From Micromonospora mirobrigensis (GTDB taxonomy: Bacteria; Actinomycetota; Actinomycetes; Mycobacteriales; Micromonosporaceae), in contig NZ_FMCX01000001.1 in assembly GCF_900091555.1 (NCBI RefSeq), positions 620,001 through 684,000 of the forward strand: DNA of 64,000 nucleotides, in the 5' to 3' direction. The notes beneath the pieces are model-generated. The model saw only the letters and a program-made list of their open reading frames with translations, searched no databases and was not told the origin of the DNA. Shown here piece by piece: positions 19,650-27,425 of the stretch. Each line of letters opens with the position of its first letter. Position 1 is the first letter of the stretch. Made by a program: the position numbers and the translations under genes.

Positions 19650-20328
19650 GCTTGGCCCGGAAGTGTTCCAGGGTGCGGGCCCAGGCGGTGGCGGCGGCCC
19701 GCTGGTCGAACTTCTCCGGCCGGTCCTCGTTGAAGAACGCGTGCGCGGTGCCCGGGTAGTCGTGCAGGGCGCAGGTGCCGCCGGCCGCCTCGATCGCCGA
19801 CCGGGCGGTCTGTACGCCCGGGTCGGCGGAGGTGCCGTCGGCCTCGGCACAGTGGATGAGGGCCGCCTTGCCGGCGTAGTCCGGCCAGTCGGCGCGCATG
19901 CCCTCCCAGGGCAGCCGGGGATAGAAGCCGGCGGTGGCCACGATCCGCTCCGACAGCGCCCCCGACCAGAGGGCCAGGCTCGCGCCCGCGCAGAAGCCGG
20001 CACAGCCGACCTTGCCGGTGACCTCGGGGCGGCCGGCGAGGTATTCGGCCGCGGCCGCGATGTCCCGGCCCGCCTCGTCCATCTGGGTGGCGTTCAGCAT
20101 CCGGTGCGGCTCGTCCGGCTTGGCGGCCGGCTGCCCGTGCCGGAAGTCGGGCGCGAGGGCGACGAAGCCGGCGTCCGCGAAGCGGTCCACAACCGCCCGG
20201 ATGTGGGGCACCAGGCCCCACCAGTCCTGGATGACGATGACCGCCGGGCTGGCCCCACCGGCGGAGGGTATCGCGAGATACCCCTCGCTCGTCCCTCCGT
20301 TGCTGGTGAAGCTCACCATCTCGCCCAT
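19642..20328 (-). CDS. Dienelactone hydrolase family protein
   Basis: 228 residues, alpha/beta-hydrolase fold. The nucleophile elbow contains cysteine ([15 protein letters not shown]) as in carboxymethylenebutenolidase, with later Asp and His in the blocks [13 protein letters not shown] and [15 protein letters not shown]. An activity on a lactone or ester is likely, but the natural substrate is unknown, and no aromatic-degradation genes are nearby. ATG 20328 or a second ATG three codons in are both possible starts. First gene of the long minus-strand run down to ndh. Confidence 0.85.
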   Translation of the reverse strand: MGEMVSFTSNGGTSEGYLAIPSAGGASPAVIVIQDWWGLVPHIRAVVDRFADAGFVALAPDFRHGQPAAKPDEPHRMLNATQMDEAGRDIAAAAEYLAGRPEVTGKVGCAGFCAGASLALWSGALSERIVATAGFYPRLPWEGMRADWPDYAGKAALIHCAEADGTSADPGVQTARSAIEAAGGTCALHDYPGTAHAFFNEDRPEKFDQRAAATAWARTLEHFRAKLG

Positions 20329-20472
20329 GAGCCCGTCCTCCTAGCGGTCAGTCATCGTTGGCTGGTCGCCCAGTGGTGCTACGTGCCGGTAGCCTGCCAC
20401 GCCGCCGGCACGCCACGGAAGACACACGAAGAGTGGCATTCACCTCCCGTTCGCGCGGTGGACGGATGCGGC

Positions 20473-20502
20473 GAGGGCGCCCGCCGGTCGGCGGGCGCCC
20501 TC
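20473..20502 (-). terminator. Terminator of the PadR operon
   Basis: GAGGGCGCCCGCC (20473-20485) and GGCGGGCGCCCTC (20490-20502) form a perfect 13-base stem with a 4-base loop, 10 bases after the stop at 20512. The remaining intergenic DNA to 20329 shows nothing else. Confidence 0.8.
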
Positions 20503-20511
20503 GGATGGGAC

Positions 20512-21468
20512 TCAGCGGGTCGGTTGTGGTGTCGGCTCGGTCGTCGCGGTCGGTGTCGCGGTGGGCTGAGCCGTCGGCGTCGCGGTGGGTTCGGGGCTCG
20601 CCGTCGGCGGCGTGCCGGGCGGCGTCGGGACCGAGCGTGGGCCGAACGGGGCCTGCTCCGGGCAGTACGGGTAGCCGGCGCGAAACGCCTCGTCCTGCCG
20701 GCCCGGCTCGGCGCAGTCGGGGTAGCCGAGCCGGATCGGCGCACCGTTCTGGTCGAACAGCCGCGCGTTGCGGACCAGCCGCCCCTCGCCGTCGTAGACG
20801 AAGACGTCCCGCACCTGGTCGTACTGGTTCTCCACCGGGTAGTAGCCGATCGGGTCGTTCCTCCGCTGGTCCAGGCTCTGGAACAGCACCAGGCCGAAGC
20901 AGACCAGCACCACGGCGGTGACCTGGTTCAGCACGCGGGGCCAGCGCCGCAGCTCGCCGGATCGGCGTCCGAACGAGACCGACAGCGGGATGGCGACCAC
21001 GAGCAGCAGGAAGCCTGCGAGGACGCTCTGGAACGGGCGGGGGAACAGGGTGAGGCCGCCGCCGAGTGTGCCGATCAGCGCCGCCGCCAGGTAGCCGCGG
21101 AGCACCCACCAGGCCGGCCGGAGCAGTCGGAGGAACTCGCCCGCCGTGGCGTACCCGAGGAGCGGACCGAGCCGGACGTCGAGCCGGTCGCGCCGGTCGC
21201 GCAGCCGGCGCACGACGGCGGCGATCCGCTCGTCGCGCCGACCGCCGGTGGCCGGCCCGGCCGCGCCGGCCGCGACCCGCAGCTCCGCCGCGTACGCCTC
21301 GGGCTCGCCCAGCCGGTCGACCAGCGAACCATCCGCCTCGGCGGCGACCTCGGTGAGGTGCTCCGGCAGGTCCTCGGTCAACTCGTCGCGGACGGCGGGC
21401 GGCAGGTCGGCCAGCGCGGCCCGGACCCGGTCGACGTAGTCCGTGATGTCCTGCTCAGTGACGGTCAT
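20512..21468 (-). CDS. HAAS-domain membrane protein, PadR partner
   Basis: 318 residues. The first ~70 form the HAAS/DUF1700-like helical domain (VDRVRAALADLPPAVRDELTEDLPEHLTEVAAE) found next to PadR regulators. Three or four hydrophobic helices follow (YLAAALIGTLGGGLTLF, SVLAGFLLLVVAIPL, VTAVVLVCFGLVLF). The extracytoplasmic C-terminus has two cysteine-containing stretches and a threonine/proline low-complexity tail. Its start overlaps the padR stop by 4 bases. In this pairing the membrane protein is thought to be co-regulated by PadR; its own role is unknown. Confidence 0.8.
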   Translation of the reverse strand: MTVTEQDITDYVDRVRAALADLPPAVRDELTEDLPEHLTEVAAEADGSLVDRLGEPEAYAAELRVAAGAAGPATGGRRDERIAAVVRRLRDRRDRLDVRLGPLLGYATAGEFLRLLRPAWWVLRGYLAAALIGTLGGGLTLFPRPFQSVLAGFLLLVVAIPLSVSFGRRSGELRRWPRVLNQVTAVVLVCFGLVLFQSLDQRRNDPIGYYPVENQYDQVRDVFVYDGEGRLVRNARLFDQNGAPIRLGYPDCAEPGRQDEAFRAGYPYCPEQAPFGPRSVPTPPGTPPTASPEPTATPTAQPTATPTATTEPTPQPTR

Positions 21469-21797
21469 GCCGCCATCCCCCGATCCTCGAGCAGTGCGTC
21501 CATGGTGGTGGCGAAGGAGCGCCAGGTCTTGCCGGAGCGGGTGAGCTGGTCGCGACCGGCGGCGTTGAGCGCGTAGTACTTGCGGTGCGGGCCGGACTCG
21601 CTGGGCACGACGTAGGTGGTCAGCAGGCCGGCGGCGAAGAGGCGGCGCAGCGTGCCGTAGACCGAGGCGTCGCCGACCTCTTCCAGGCCGGCCTCGCGCA
21701 GCCGGCGCAGGATGTCGTAACCGTAGCCGTCGGAGTCGCGGAGCACGGCGAGAACCGCCAGGTCGAGCACGCCCTTGAGCAGCTGTGTGGTGTCCAC
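21465..21797 (-). CDS. PadR family transcriptional regulator
   Basis: 110 residues from GTG 21797. Winged-helix PadR domain: LLKGVLDLAVLAVLRDSDGYGYDILRRL, recognition region ASVYGTLRRLFAAGLL, wing PHRKYYALNAAG. The C-terminal helix used for dimerisation is short, giving a PadR-s2 type protein. An in-frame ATG at 21818 lies inside the promoter -10 region, so the GTG is preferred and the mRNA is probably leaderless. The operon partner is the HAAS membrane protein. A palindrome over the -35 region suggests autoregulation, possibly with the divergent LysE gene. Confidence 0.88.
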   Translation of the reverse strand: MDTTQLLKGVLDLAVLAVLRDSDGYGYDILRRLREAGLEEVGDASVYGTLRRLFAAGLLTTYVVPSESGPHRKYYALNAAGRDQLTRSGKTWRSFATTMDALLEDRGMAA

Positions 21798-21804
21798 GCT
21801 TCCG

Positions 21805-21834
21805 ACAGTAGTGTGCATTGCGTAGTACCGTCAA
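21805..21834 (-). promoter_or_regulatory. Promoter of padR (leaderless transcript)
   Basis: Minus-strand TTGACG (21829-21834) and TACTGT (21805-21810) with an 18-base spacer. The GTG start at 21797 lies 7 bases after the -10, where transcription should begin. Confidence 0.6.
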
Positions 21835-21845
21835 GAGCGTACTAC
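21822..21845. promoter_or_regulatory. Inverted repeat, likely PadR operator
   Basis: GTAGTAC (21822-21828) and GTACTAC (21839-21845) are perfect inverted copies 10 bases apart. They overlap the padR -35 hexamer and lie 31 bases before the divergent LysE start, so one site could serve both genes. Confidence 0.55.
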
Positions 21846-21875
21846 CGGTCGGTGGCCCGGGCATAGGGTCGCGGC

Positions 21876-22505
21876 ATGTCGTGGAGCAGCTACGGGACGT
21901 TCCTGGTCTTCGCCGCCGTACTGGTGCTGATCCCGGGACCGGACTTCGCGGTGGTCACCCGGAACACGCTGGCCGCCGGACGGCGCCGGGGCCGGTGGAG
22001 CGCCGCCGGGGTGGCCAGCTCCAACGCGTTGCAGGGCACCGCGGCGGCGGCCGGACTGGGCGCGCTGATCGCCGGATCCCAGCCGTTGTTCGAGACCATC
22101 CGCTGGGCGGGCGTGGTTTACCTGGCGTACCTCGGGGTGCAGGCCTGGCGGTCGGCCTGGCGCGGCCGGTACCCGCTGCCGGACGCCGGCGGGGCGGTGC
22201 CGCCCGGGGAGGCGGTGACCGGCTTCCGGCAGGGCTTCCTGTCCAACATCACCAACCCCAAGGTGCTGGCGTTCTATCTGGCCGTGCTGCCGCAGTTCGT
22301 CGGCGGCGCGGCTCCGCTGGGCGTGCTGCTGGCCTTCGCGCTCAGCCACGCCGTGCTCTCGCTGACCTATCTCACGGTGCTGGTCGGGGCCCTGGACCGG
22401 GTACGCGCCGTGCTGTCCCGCCGCCGGGTGCGGCGCGGGATGGACGCATTCACCGGGACGGCGCTGCTCGGCTTCAGCGCCCGGCTGGCCACCGAACGGC
22501 TCTAG
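21876..22505 (+). CDS. LysE/RhtB family amino-acid exporter
   Basis: 209 residues with about six membrane helices. The family signature GPDFAVVTRNTLAAGRRRG opens the protein, followed by AYLGVQAWRS and FLSNITNPKVLAFYLAVLPQF, all typical of LysE/RhtB. Export of an amino acid or derivative by proton exchange is the family role; the specific substrate is unknown. ATG 21876 fits the family start. It is divergent from padR and shares the intergenic palindrome. A perfect 15-base hairpin follows immediately. Confidence 0.9.
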   Translation: MSWSSYGTFLVFAAVLVLIPGPDFAVVTRNTLAAGRRRGRWSAAGVASSNALQGTAAAAGLGALIAGSQPLFETIRWAGVVYLAYLGVQAWRSAWRGRYPLPDAGGAVPPGEAVTGFRQGFLSNITNPKVLAFYLAVLPQFVGGAAPLGVLLAFALSHAVLSLTYLTVLVGALDRVRAVLSRRRVRRGMDAFTGTALLGFSARLATERL

Positions 22506-22511
22506 GCACGC

Positions 22512-22544
22512 CGACGGCGGCACGGTCGCACCGTGCCGCCGTCG
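22512..22544. terminator. Strong bidirectional terminator
   Basis: CGACGGCGGCACGGT (22512-22526) and ACCGTGCCGCCGTCG (22530-22544), a perfect 15-base stem with a 3-base loop, between converging LysE and LppU-like genes. Confidence 0.85.
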
Positions 22545-22560
22545 ACGGATCGAGCCTGGA

Positions 22561-23025
22561 TCAGGCGTGCTTGGTCAGGCAGAGCACGTAGCCCTTGCCG
22601 CCCCGCTCGATGTTGGAGAAGACGTAACCGTCCTGCCCCTCCTTGATGTACGTGTCGCAGCCCTCTCCGGACGCGGCCTGCGCCTCGGTCTGGTTCTCGA
22701 CCCGGCCGACCACGTCGTACGCGGCGTCCGTGGAGGTGCACTCGACGACCTTGGCGTCGTCGGCGGACTCCTGCTTGTCGCCGACCGTCGCCGGCAGCTC
22801 GGCGAGGCAGTCACCGACCTTGGCGTCCGCGGTCTCGTCGCGGTTCAGGTAGGACTTCACGCCGAACTTGAAGGCGCCGAAGGCGAGCACGGCGAGGATG
22901 ACGCCGAGGATGCTGAGCACCTTGCGCCCGCCGGACTTCTTCGCCGGCTCGGCCGGCGGCGCCGGCACGGCCGGGTCGGGCTGGCCGGGGGACGGCGCGG
23001 AGGGCGGTGCGACCTGCTCTGACAC
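22561..23025 (-). CDS. LppU/SCO3897-like membrane-anchored protein
   Basis: 154 residues from GTG 23025 (GGAAGGAA upstream). The N-terminus is proline/alanine-rich and cytoplasmic; one membrane helix follows (VLSILGVILAVLAFGAF). The extracytoplasmic domain has the pattern VGDCL...VVECTSTDAAYDVVGRV...GCDTYI...YVLCLTKHA. The four cysteines probably form two disulfides, as in the LppU/SCO3897 family. Function unknown; these proteins are single-pass and surface exposed. Confidence 0.75.
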   Translation of the reverse strand: MSEQVAPPSAPSPGQPDPAVPAPPAEPAKKSGGRKVLSILGVILAVLAFGAFKFGVKSYLNRDETADAKVGDCLAELPATVGDKQESADDAKVVECTSTDAAYDVVGRVENQTEAQAASGEGCDTYIKEGQDGYVFSNIERGGKGYVLCLTKHA

Positions 23026-23149
23026 AGAATTTCCTTCCGAAGGGGACGAGCAGACGACACCGTAGGTGATCACTGTCGCCGGCACTGCCCCGTCGGGCTC
23101 ATCCGTTCAGCCATTTCTCAGCTTCTTCAGCTTTCTCCCAGCAAGGCCG

Positions 23150-23500
23150 CTATTCGTCGTGCTGGGTGACGTTCACGACCGTGCCGTCCGGGTCGCGGAC
23201 GAAGAACCGGCGCAGCCCCCACGGCTCGTCGGTCAGCGGGTAGACGACCTCGGCGCCGGCCGCCACGCACCGGGCGTGCACCTCGTCGACGTCGTCCACC
23301 TCGATCGAGACGTCGGCGTGCACACCGGCGTGGATGTCGAGCGCCATCACCGAGAGCTGGACCTCGCGGGTCGACCCGCCGAGGAACCGGATCCAGTCCA
23401 TCCCGCCCAGGTCGTCCAGGCCGATGAGGTCGGTGTAGAAGCGCCGGCTGACCGCGAGGTCGTCGGCGAGGATGTTCGGCTTGATCCGCCTGACCGCCAT
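23150..23500 (-). CDS. VOC family (glyoxalase-fold) protein
   Basis: 116 residues made of two beta-alpha-beta-beta-beta modules. The first is KPNILADDLAVSRRFYTDLIGLD and the second SIEVDDVDEVHARCVAAGAEVVYPLTDEPWGLRRFFVRDPDGTVVNVTQH. Likely metal residues are the glutamate of SIEVDD and the terminal His. This subgroup includes bleomycin-resistance-like and dioxygenase-like proteins; no substrate can be named. It lies just downstream of the frameshifted gene at 23510. Confidence 0.85.
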   Translation of the reverse strand: MAVRRIKPNILADDLAVSRRFYTDLIGLDDLGGMDWIRFLGGSTREVQLSVMALDIHAGVHADVSIEVDDVDEVHARCVAAGAEVVYPLTDEPWGLRRFFVRDPDGTVVNVTQHDE

Positions 23501-23509
23501 CCGTCGAGG

Positions 23510-23997
23510 CTAAGAACGGCCGCGTTCCGGGTCCATCACCCTGAACAGGTCCTCCAGCTGCTCTGGCGACAGTCGGAATCGGCCGGATCGACGTCCAGGG
23601 TGCGGTCGGGGGTGAGGCCGACGCCATGGGTGGCACCCTCCCAGCCCATCTCCTGGTCGGCCGCCACGATCATCAGGTGGTTGGCCGGCGGCCCGGGCGG
23701 AGGTCCACCGGTCTCCGCCCAGCGGTGGTACCGACGGTAGGCGAGATCCTGTTCGGTCCAGCCGAAGCGCCGGAGCAGCCCGTGCGCCATGTCGTGCATG
23801 GCCCGCTCCTCGTTCACCGCGACGCGGTAGCCCGACAGCAGCAGGTCGGCGCGTTGGACGTCCACGTCCATCCCGTCCGCGCCGATCTCGTCGGCGAGCG
23901 GGGCGTACCGGCGGAGCGTGTCGGCGGCGGTCGCGGAGCCGCGATCCAGCCTGAGCATCAACTGCATCCTGAACGGCGGCTTGTCCTGCTTCGCCAC
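23510..23997 (-). pseudogene. Hypothetical protein with a single-base frameshift near the C-terminus
   Basis: Start GTG 23997 follows an excellent GGGGGAGGAG site. The first ~142 residues (AKQDKPPFRMQLMLRLDRGS to LTPDRTLDVDPAD) read well in one frame, which then runs into implausible residues and stops at 23536. The other frame supplies a natural ending, FRLSPEQLEDLFRVMDPE, to 23510. One missing base around 23572-23580, in the run reading GATTCC on the minus strand, would join them. The result is a ~162-residue soluble acidic protein with no family I recognise. Either a recent inactivating deletion or a sequencing error; programmed frameshifting is less likely, with no slippery run or pseudoknot seen. 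Confidence 0.65.
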
Positions 23998-24056
23998 GAC
24001 TGCTCCTCCCCCGACCGCCGCACCAGGGCCCATCATCGCCGCCGAGCCCACCCGGC

Positions 24057-24767
24057 TCAGCCCTGGTAGAGGTCGATGTGATTGCCACTCGGGTCCGCCA
24101 CGCAGGACGACCGAGGTTTCCACGGCCGCTCGACAGGTGGGTAGATCTCCGCAGCGCCGGCATCGAGCGCCAGCTGATGGGCCGAATCGACGTCCTCGAC
24201 GAGCAGGCCGAACCGGGCCGGCCCGGTCGGGCCGGGGTGACGGTCGTCGGCGATGGTCAGGAGGAAGAACTCCTGGCTGGGCCAGGTGCCGAACTCGAAC
24301 GATCCGATCTCCTCGTTGAACGTCGCCGCGAAGGCCGACCGGTAGAACGCGACCAGCGCGTCCCGATCGGTGGCGTTGACCGTCACCTGCACGATGCGCG
24401 AACCCTTCAGTGCCGGCATGCCGACTCCCTCCTTGACGTATCGCTCCGCCTCACGGGCCAACTCGGCCAATGCCTCCGCTCGCCGTGCCAGGTAGCTGCG
24501 GTGCTCACCGAGGAGAGCCACAGCCGGCGGTCCGCTCGGGTCCTGAACCACCTGCCGGATCGACTCGACGGGCATCTCCAGCCGGCGCAGGACGCGGATC
24601 AGTCGCGCTTCCCGGACCTGCTCCGGTCGGTAGCGGCGGTAGCCGGTGGCCGGGTCGACCCAGGTCGGCAACAGCACGCCGACCTCGTCGTAGTGCCGCA
24701 GCGCCGTGACGGACAAGCCGGAGAGCATCGCGAATCCACCGATGCTCAACAGGTGCTCCGTGTTCAT
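24057..24767 (-). CDS. MerR regulator fused to a VOC (glyoxalase-fold) domain
   Basis: 236 residues. Residues 8-~75 are a MerR winged helix (SIGGFAMLSGLSVTALRHYDEVGVL, TGYRRYRPEQVREARLI). A linker helix (LGEHRSYLARRAEALAELAREAERY) follows, then a VOC domain from ~120 (VQVTVNATDRDALVAFYRSAF to DPSGNHIDLYQ). MerR C-termini normally bind the effector, so the glyoxalase fold probably senses a small molecule, perhaps an antibiotic, as in related TipA-type sensors. The adjacent free-standing VOC protein could share the ligand. Start ATG 24767. Confidence 0.88.
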   Translation of the reverse strand: MNTEHLLSIGGFAMLSGLSVTALRHYDEVGVLLPTWVDPATGYRRYRPEQVREARLIRVLRRLEMPVESIRQVVQDPSGPPAVALLGEHRSYLARRAEALAELAREAERYVKEGVGMPALKGSRIVQVTVNATDRDALVAFYRSAFAATFNEEIGSFEFGTWPSQEFFLLTIADDRHPGPTGPARFGLLVEDVDSAHQLALDAGAAEIYPPVERPWKPRSSCVADPSGNHIDLYQG

Positions 24768-24800
24768 GACGCCAGCATCGGGTCTCGGGCTACCCGAGAG

Positions 24801-25088
24801 TCAAGCGGCCGCCCACGCCAGGAACCTGTCGAAGAGTTCACCGGGCGACGGCTCGGGCCGGGGATTGAGGGTGAGCAGGTCGGCGGTGGCGTCGAAGAGG
24901 CAGCCGGCCAGGTAGACGCTGAGCGCCACCCGGTCGCGCCGGTATTCCATCAGCAACAGCAGCCGGGCGGGTTGGCACGGCCAGGGCGCGGCGCACACCC
25001 GGCACAGCCAGCGGGGCCGCATCGGCAGATGCGGTCGCACGGCCCGGCGTTGACGGTCCTGAGCGGGCGAGACGTAAGGCGTGGCCAT
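24801..25088 (-). CDS. Hypothetical protein, 95 aa, cysteine-bearing
   Basis: Starts at ATG 25088 (GTG one codon upstream possible), with TTGACA at 25118-25123 and a weak CACCAT -10 six bases from the ATG, suggesting a leaderless message. The N-terminal half has CRVCAAPWPC, three closely spaced cysteines that could bind metal. The C-terminal half (RVALSVYLAGCLFDATADLLTL) is hydrophobic and probably helical. Such proteins recur next to small HTH genes in Micromonosporaceae as I recall. No function can be assigned. Confidence 0.65.
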   Translation of the reverse strand: MATPYVSPAQDRQRRAVRPHLPMRPRWLCRVCAAPWPCQPARLLLLMEYRRDRVALSVYLAGCLFDATADLLTLNPRPEPSPGELFDRFLAWAAA

Positions 25089-25107
25089 CACCCAATGGTG
25101 TCGAACG

Positions 25108-25126
25108 CTATTGCTTGTGTCAATAG
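25108..25126. promoter_or_regulatory. Inverted repeat in divergent promoter region
   Basis: CTATTG (25108-25113) and CAATAG (25121-25126), 7 bases apart, overlap the candidate TTGACA -35 of the minus-strand gene and precede the divergent HTH gene at 25177. The low-GC character stands out here. The HTH protein is an obvious candidate binder. Confidence 0.45.
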
Positions 25127-25176
25127 ACGCCGTAGTTGGCGGAGTGCACGGACGCTCGCGCTGCCATCGTCAACAT

Positions 25177-25365
25177 GTGGAGCTTGTCGGCGTATCTGAG
25201 ATCCGGGCCATGCTCGGTCACGTGTCACGCCAGCGGGCGTCCGTCATCGCCAACCAGCGCAACTTTCCGGAGCCGATCGCCGTCCTCGCGATGGGCAAGG
25301 TCTGGCGGAAGTCGGACGTCGAGAAGTGGATCAAGGAGCATCGGCCCGAGCTGGCCGCGGACTGA
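25177..25365 (+). CDS. Small AlpA-like helix-turn-helix DNA-binding protein
   Basis: 62 residues from GTG 25177 (frame open further upstream, with GTG 25144 an alternative). The fold reads ELVGVSEIRAMLGHVSRQRASVIANQRNFPEPIAVLAMGKVWRKSDVEKWI, a MerR/AlpA-type winged helix with the FPEP wing turn and a final DVEKWI helix. Such small excisionase-like proteins act as local regulators; no mobile-element genes are near. No ribosome-binding site is visible. It converges on ppx with a 9-base gap. Confidence 0.8.
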   Translation: MELVGVSEIRAMLGHVSRQRASVIANQRNFPEPIAVLAMGKVWRKSDVEKWIKEHRPELAAD

Positions 25366-25374
25366 CCGCCCCGG

Positions 25375-26319
25375 TCAGCCCTGGAGGCTCCAGGCGATGC
25401 CGTCGAGGATGTCGTGCTCGGAGGCGACCACCGACGGCATCCCGGCCCGCTCCATGATCACCCGCAGTACCAGCGCGCCCGCGCCGATCACGTCCGCCCG
25501 CCCCGGGTGCATCACCGGGATGGCCAGCCGCTGCTCGCGGGTCTTCCCGAGCAGATCGGCGGTCACCTCGGCCACCTGGTCGTAGGAGACCCGGGCGTGG
25601 TGGATGCGCCCCGGGTCGTACCCGGTGAGGCCTTGGGCGATCGCGACGACGGTGGTGACCGAACCGGCGAGCCCGACCAGCGTGGCGGCCTCCCGGCCCG
25701 GCACGGTCGCCAGCGCGCGGTCCACCGCGACCGTGATGTCGGCCTGCGCCGCGGCGACCTCGTCCACGGCCGGTGGGTCGCCGTGCAGGTGCCGTTCGGT
25801 CATCCGGACGCAGCCGATGTCCATCGAGATCGCCGCGTCCACCCCCGACTCGCGGGTGCCCACCACGAACTCGGTGGAGCCGCCCCCGATGTCCACCACC
25901 AGGTACGGCGGCCGGGCGTCGGCGGGCAGGCCGCGCACCGCCCCGGTGAAGGAGAGCCGGGCCTCCTCGTCGCCGGTGACCACCTCGGGCGGCACCCCGA
26001 GCGTCTGCTCCACCATGGCCCGGAAGTCCGCCGCGTTGGAGGCGTCCCGCGACGCCGAGGTGGCGCACATCCGCACCCGCTCCGCGCCGAGCTTCTCGAT
26101 CTCGGCCGCGTAGTCGGCCAGCGCCACCCGGGTCCGCTCGATCGCCTCCGGGGCCAGCCGGCCGGTCCGGTCGACGCCCTGGCCGAGCCGGACGATCTCC
26201 ATCCGGCGGCTCAGGTCGCGCAGCGGCGCCTCCGGCCCGGCGGTCGGGTCGGGCAGGTCGGCGACCAGCAGTCGGATCGAGTTGGTTCCGCAGTCGATGG
26301 CGGCCACGCGCGTCGTCAC
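25375..26319 (-). CDS. ppx: Ppx/GppA family exopolyphosphatase
   Basis: 314 residues, the short single-lobe-pair form of actinobacterial Ppx. Phosphate-binding motifs: AAIDCGTNSIRLLV (phosphate 1), MCATSASRDASNAADF, and VVDIGGGSTEFVVG (phosphate 2). It hydrolyses polyphosphate ends or pppGpp. It belongs to the conserved actinobacterial block eno, ftsB, DUF501, ppx, though here it is separated from DUF501 by an ABC pair and a GNAT gene. GTG 26319 is the start. The final helix ends LDGIAWSLQG. Confidence 0.9.
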   Translation of the reverse strand: MTTRVAAIDCGTNSIRLLVADLPDPTAGPEAPLRDLSRRMEIVRLGQGVDRTGRLAPEAIERTRVALADYAAEIEKLGAERVRMCATSASRDASNAADFRAMVEQTLGVPPEVVTGDEEARLSFTGAVRGLPADARPPYLVVDIGGGSTEFVVGTRESGVDAAISMDIGCVRMTERHLHGDPPAVDEVAAAQADITVAVDRALATVPGREAATLVGLAGSVTTVVAIAQGLTGYDPGRIHHARVSYDQVAEVTADLLGKTREQRLAIPVMHPGRADVIGAGALVLRVIMERAGMPSVVASEHDILDGIAWSLQG

Positions 26320-26510
26320 GGCAGCAACCCTACGACAGGAGGCCGTCGACGCCTTCCCGAACGACCTGGCGGGCCGTCGACGCCCCTCCCGGCGGCGTAC
26401 CCCGGCCGTCCACCCGGCCGACCCTCGACCCGCCGCCGATCACCCACCGCAACCGCAGCGAATATCGCCCAACGTGACGATCGGCTGGGTGGCCAGACGT
26501 TCATCGCCCG

Positions 26511-26627
26511 CCTTTGCTCTGCTGCTGCGGATGCAACACCGGCGGTGAGCTGGCCATTCACCTGTCCGCCTGACACGGGTCCCACTCACCTTCGGTGACT
26601 GTTGCGTGGATGGCAGCAGAGCAAAGG
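26511..26627. repeat. Long imperfect inverted repeat in a 487-base gene-free gap
   Basis: CCTTTGCTCTGCTGC (26511-26525) is the exact inverse of GCAGCAGAGCAAAGG (26613-26627). Further in, GCAACA pairs with TGTTGC and GGTGAG with CTCACC, with 7- and 4-base interruptions, so the arms extend to about 40 bases around a ~35-base centre. It is too large for a simple terminator and looks like a non-autonomous palindromic element. In the rest of the gap (26320-26510, 26628-26806) I see no gene and no clear promoter. Confidence 0.65.
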
Positions 26628-26806
26628 GGCGTGGGAGACGGGTCGGGGTCGGTGAGATGTGTGCGCAGCGTGATCAGCGGGCGTTCACCGGCACGTGTCG
26701 GCTCGGCCCGTGCCAGGTCCGGAAACCCGCCGACCGGCAGTCGGACCCGGGGGCGGCGCCGCGCCAGGCCCGGGCCCGCTGGCGACGTCGTGCGAGAGTG
26801 GGCGCC

Positions 26807-27424
26807 GTGGACATCCTCACCGTACGAGGTCTCACCCGCCGCTTCGGCGAGCTGGTCGTCCTGGACGACGTGCACTTCGGCCTGACCGCCGGGCGGCTCG
26901 CCGTGGTGGCCGGACCCAACGGCTCCGGGAAGACGACCCTCCTGCGCTGCGTCGTCGGGTCCGACCGGCCCGACGAGGGCGAGGTGCTGATCGACGGAAA
27001 ACCGTGCCACGAGACCGACCCCGAGGTACGCGCCGTGCTGGCTGCCGCCCTCGACGACATCGACTTCTTCCCGGACCTGTCGGTCGCCGAGCACCTGGAG
27101 CTCGTCGCGTACGCCCACGGCGGCGCCGCGCAACCGGTCGCCGAGATCCTGGCCGAACTGGACCTGGACCGGGTCGCCGACCAGCTCCCGGTGACCCTCT
27201 CCAGCGGGCAACGCCAGCGGCTCACCCTGGCGTCGTGCTTCGTGCGCCCCCGTCGCCTGCTGGTGCTCGACGAACCCGAGCAGCGGCTCGACGGCCGGGG
27301 CCGGGCGTGGCTGGCCGACCGGCTGCTGCGGGAGAAGGCCGCCGGCACGGCCGTGCTGATGGCCTCGCACGACGCTGACCTGATCGCCGAGGTCGCCGAC
27401 GACCGGATCGAGGTCGGCGGCTGA
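26807..27424 (+). CDS. ABC transporter ATP-binding protein
   Basis: 205 residues from GTG 26807. Walker A is GPNGSGKTT (~38-46), signature LSSGQRQRLTL, Walker B LLVLDEP, and the switch histidine falls in MASHDADLI. The half-size ATPase is short but complete. With the 470-residue membrane protein directly after it (one base between stop and start) it forms a two-gene ABC system. Cargo and direction are unknown; export is more likely, as there is no binding protein. Confidence 0.9.
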   Translation: MDILTVRGLTRRFGELVVLDDVHFGLTAGRLAVVAGPNGSGKTTLLRCVVGSDRPDEGEVLIDGKPCHETDPEVRAVLAAALDDIDFFPDLSVAEHLELVAYAHGGAAQPVAEILAELDLDRVADQLPVTLSSGQRQRLTLASCFVRPRRLLVLDEPEQRLDGRGRAWLADRLLREKAAGTAVLMASHDADLIAEVADDRIEVGG

Positions 27425-27425
27425 G

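Noticed and set aside
26316..26585. Possible 89-residue minus-strand gene upstream of ppx
   Set aside because: No ribosome-binding site or family, arginine/glycine-rich composition, and it covers one arm of the inverted repeat.
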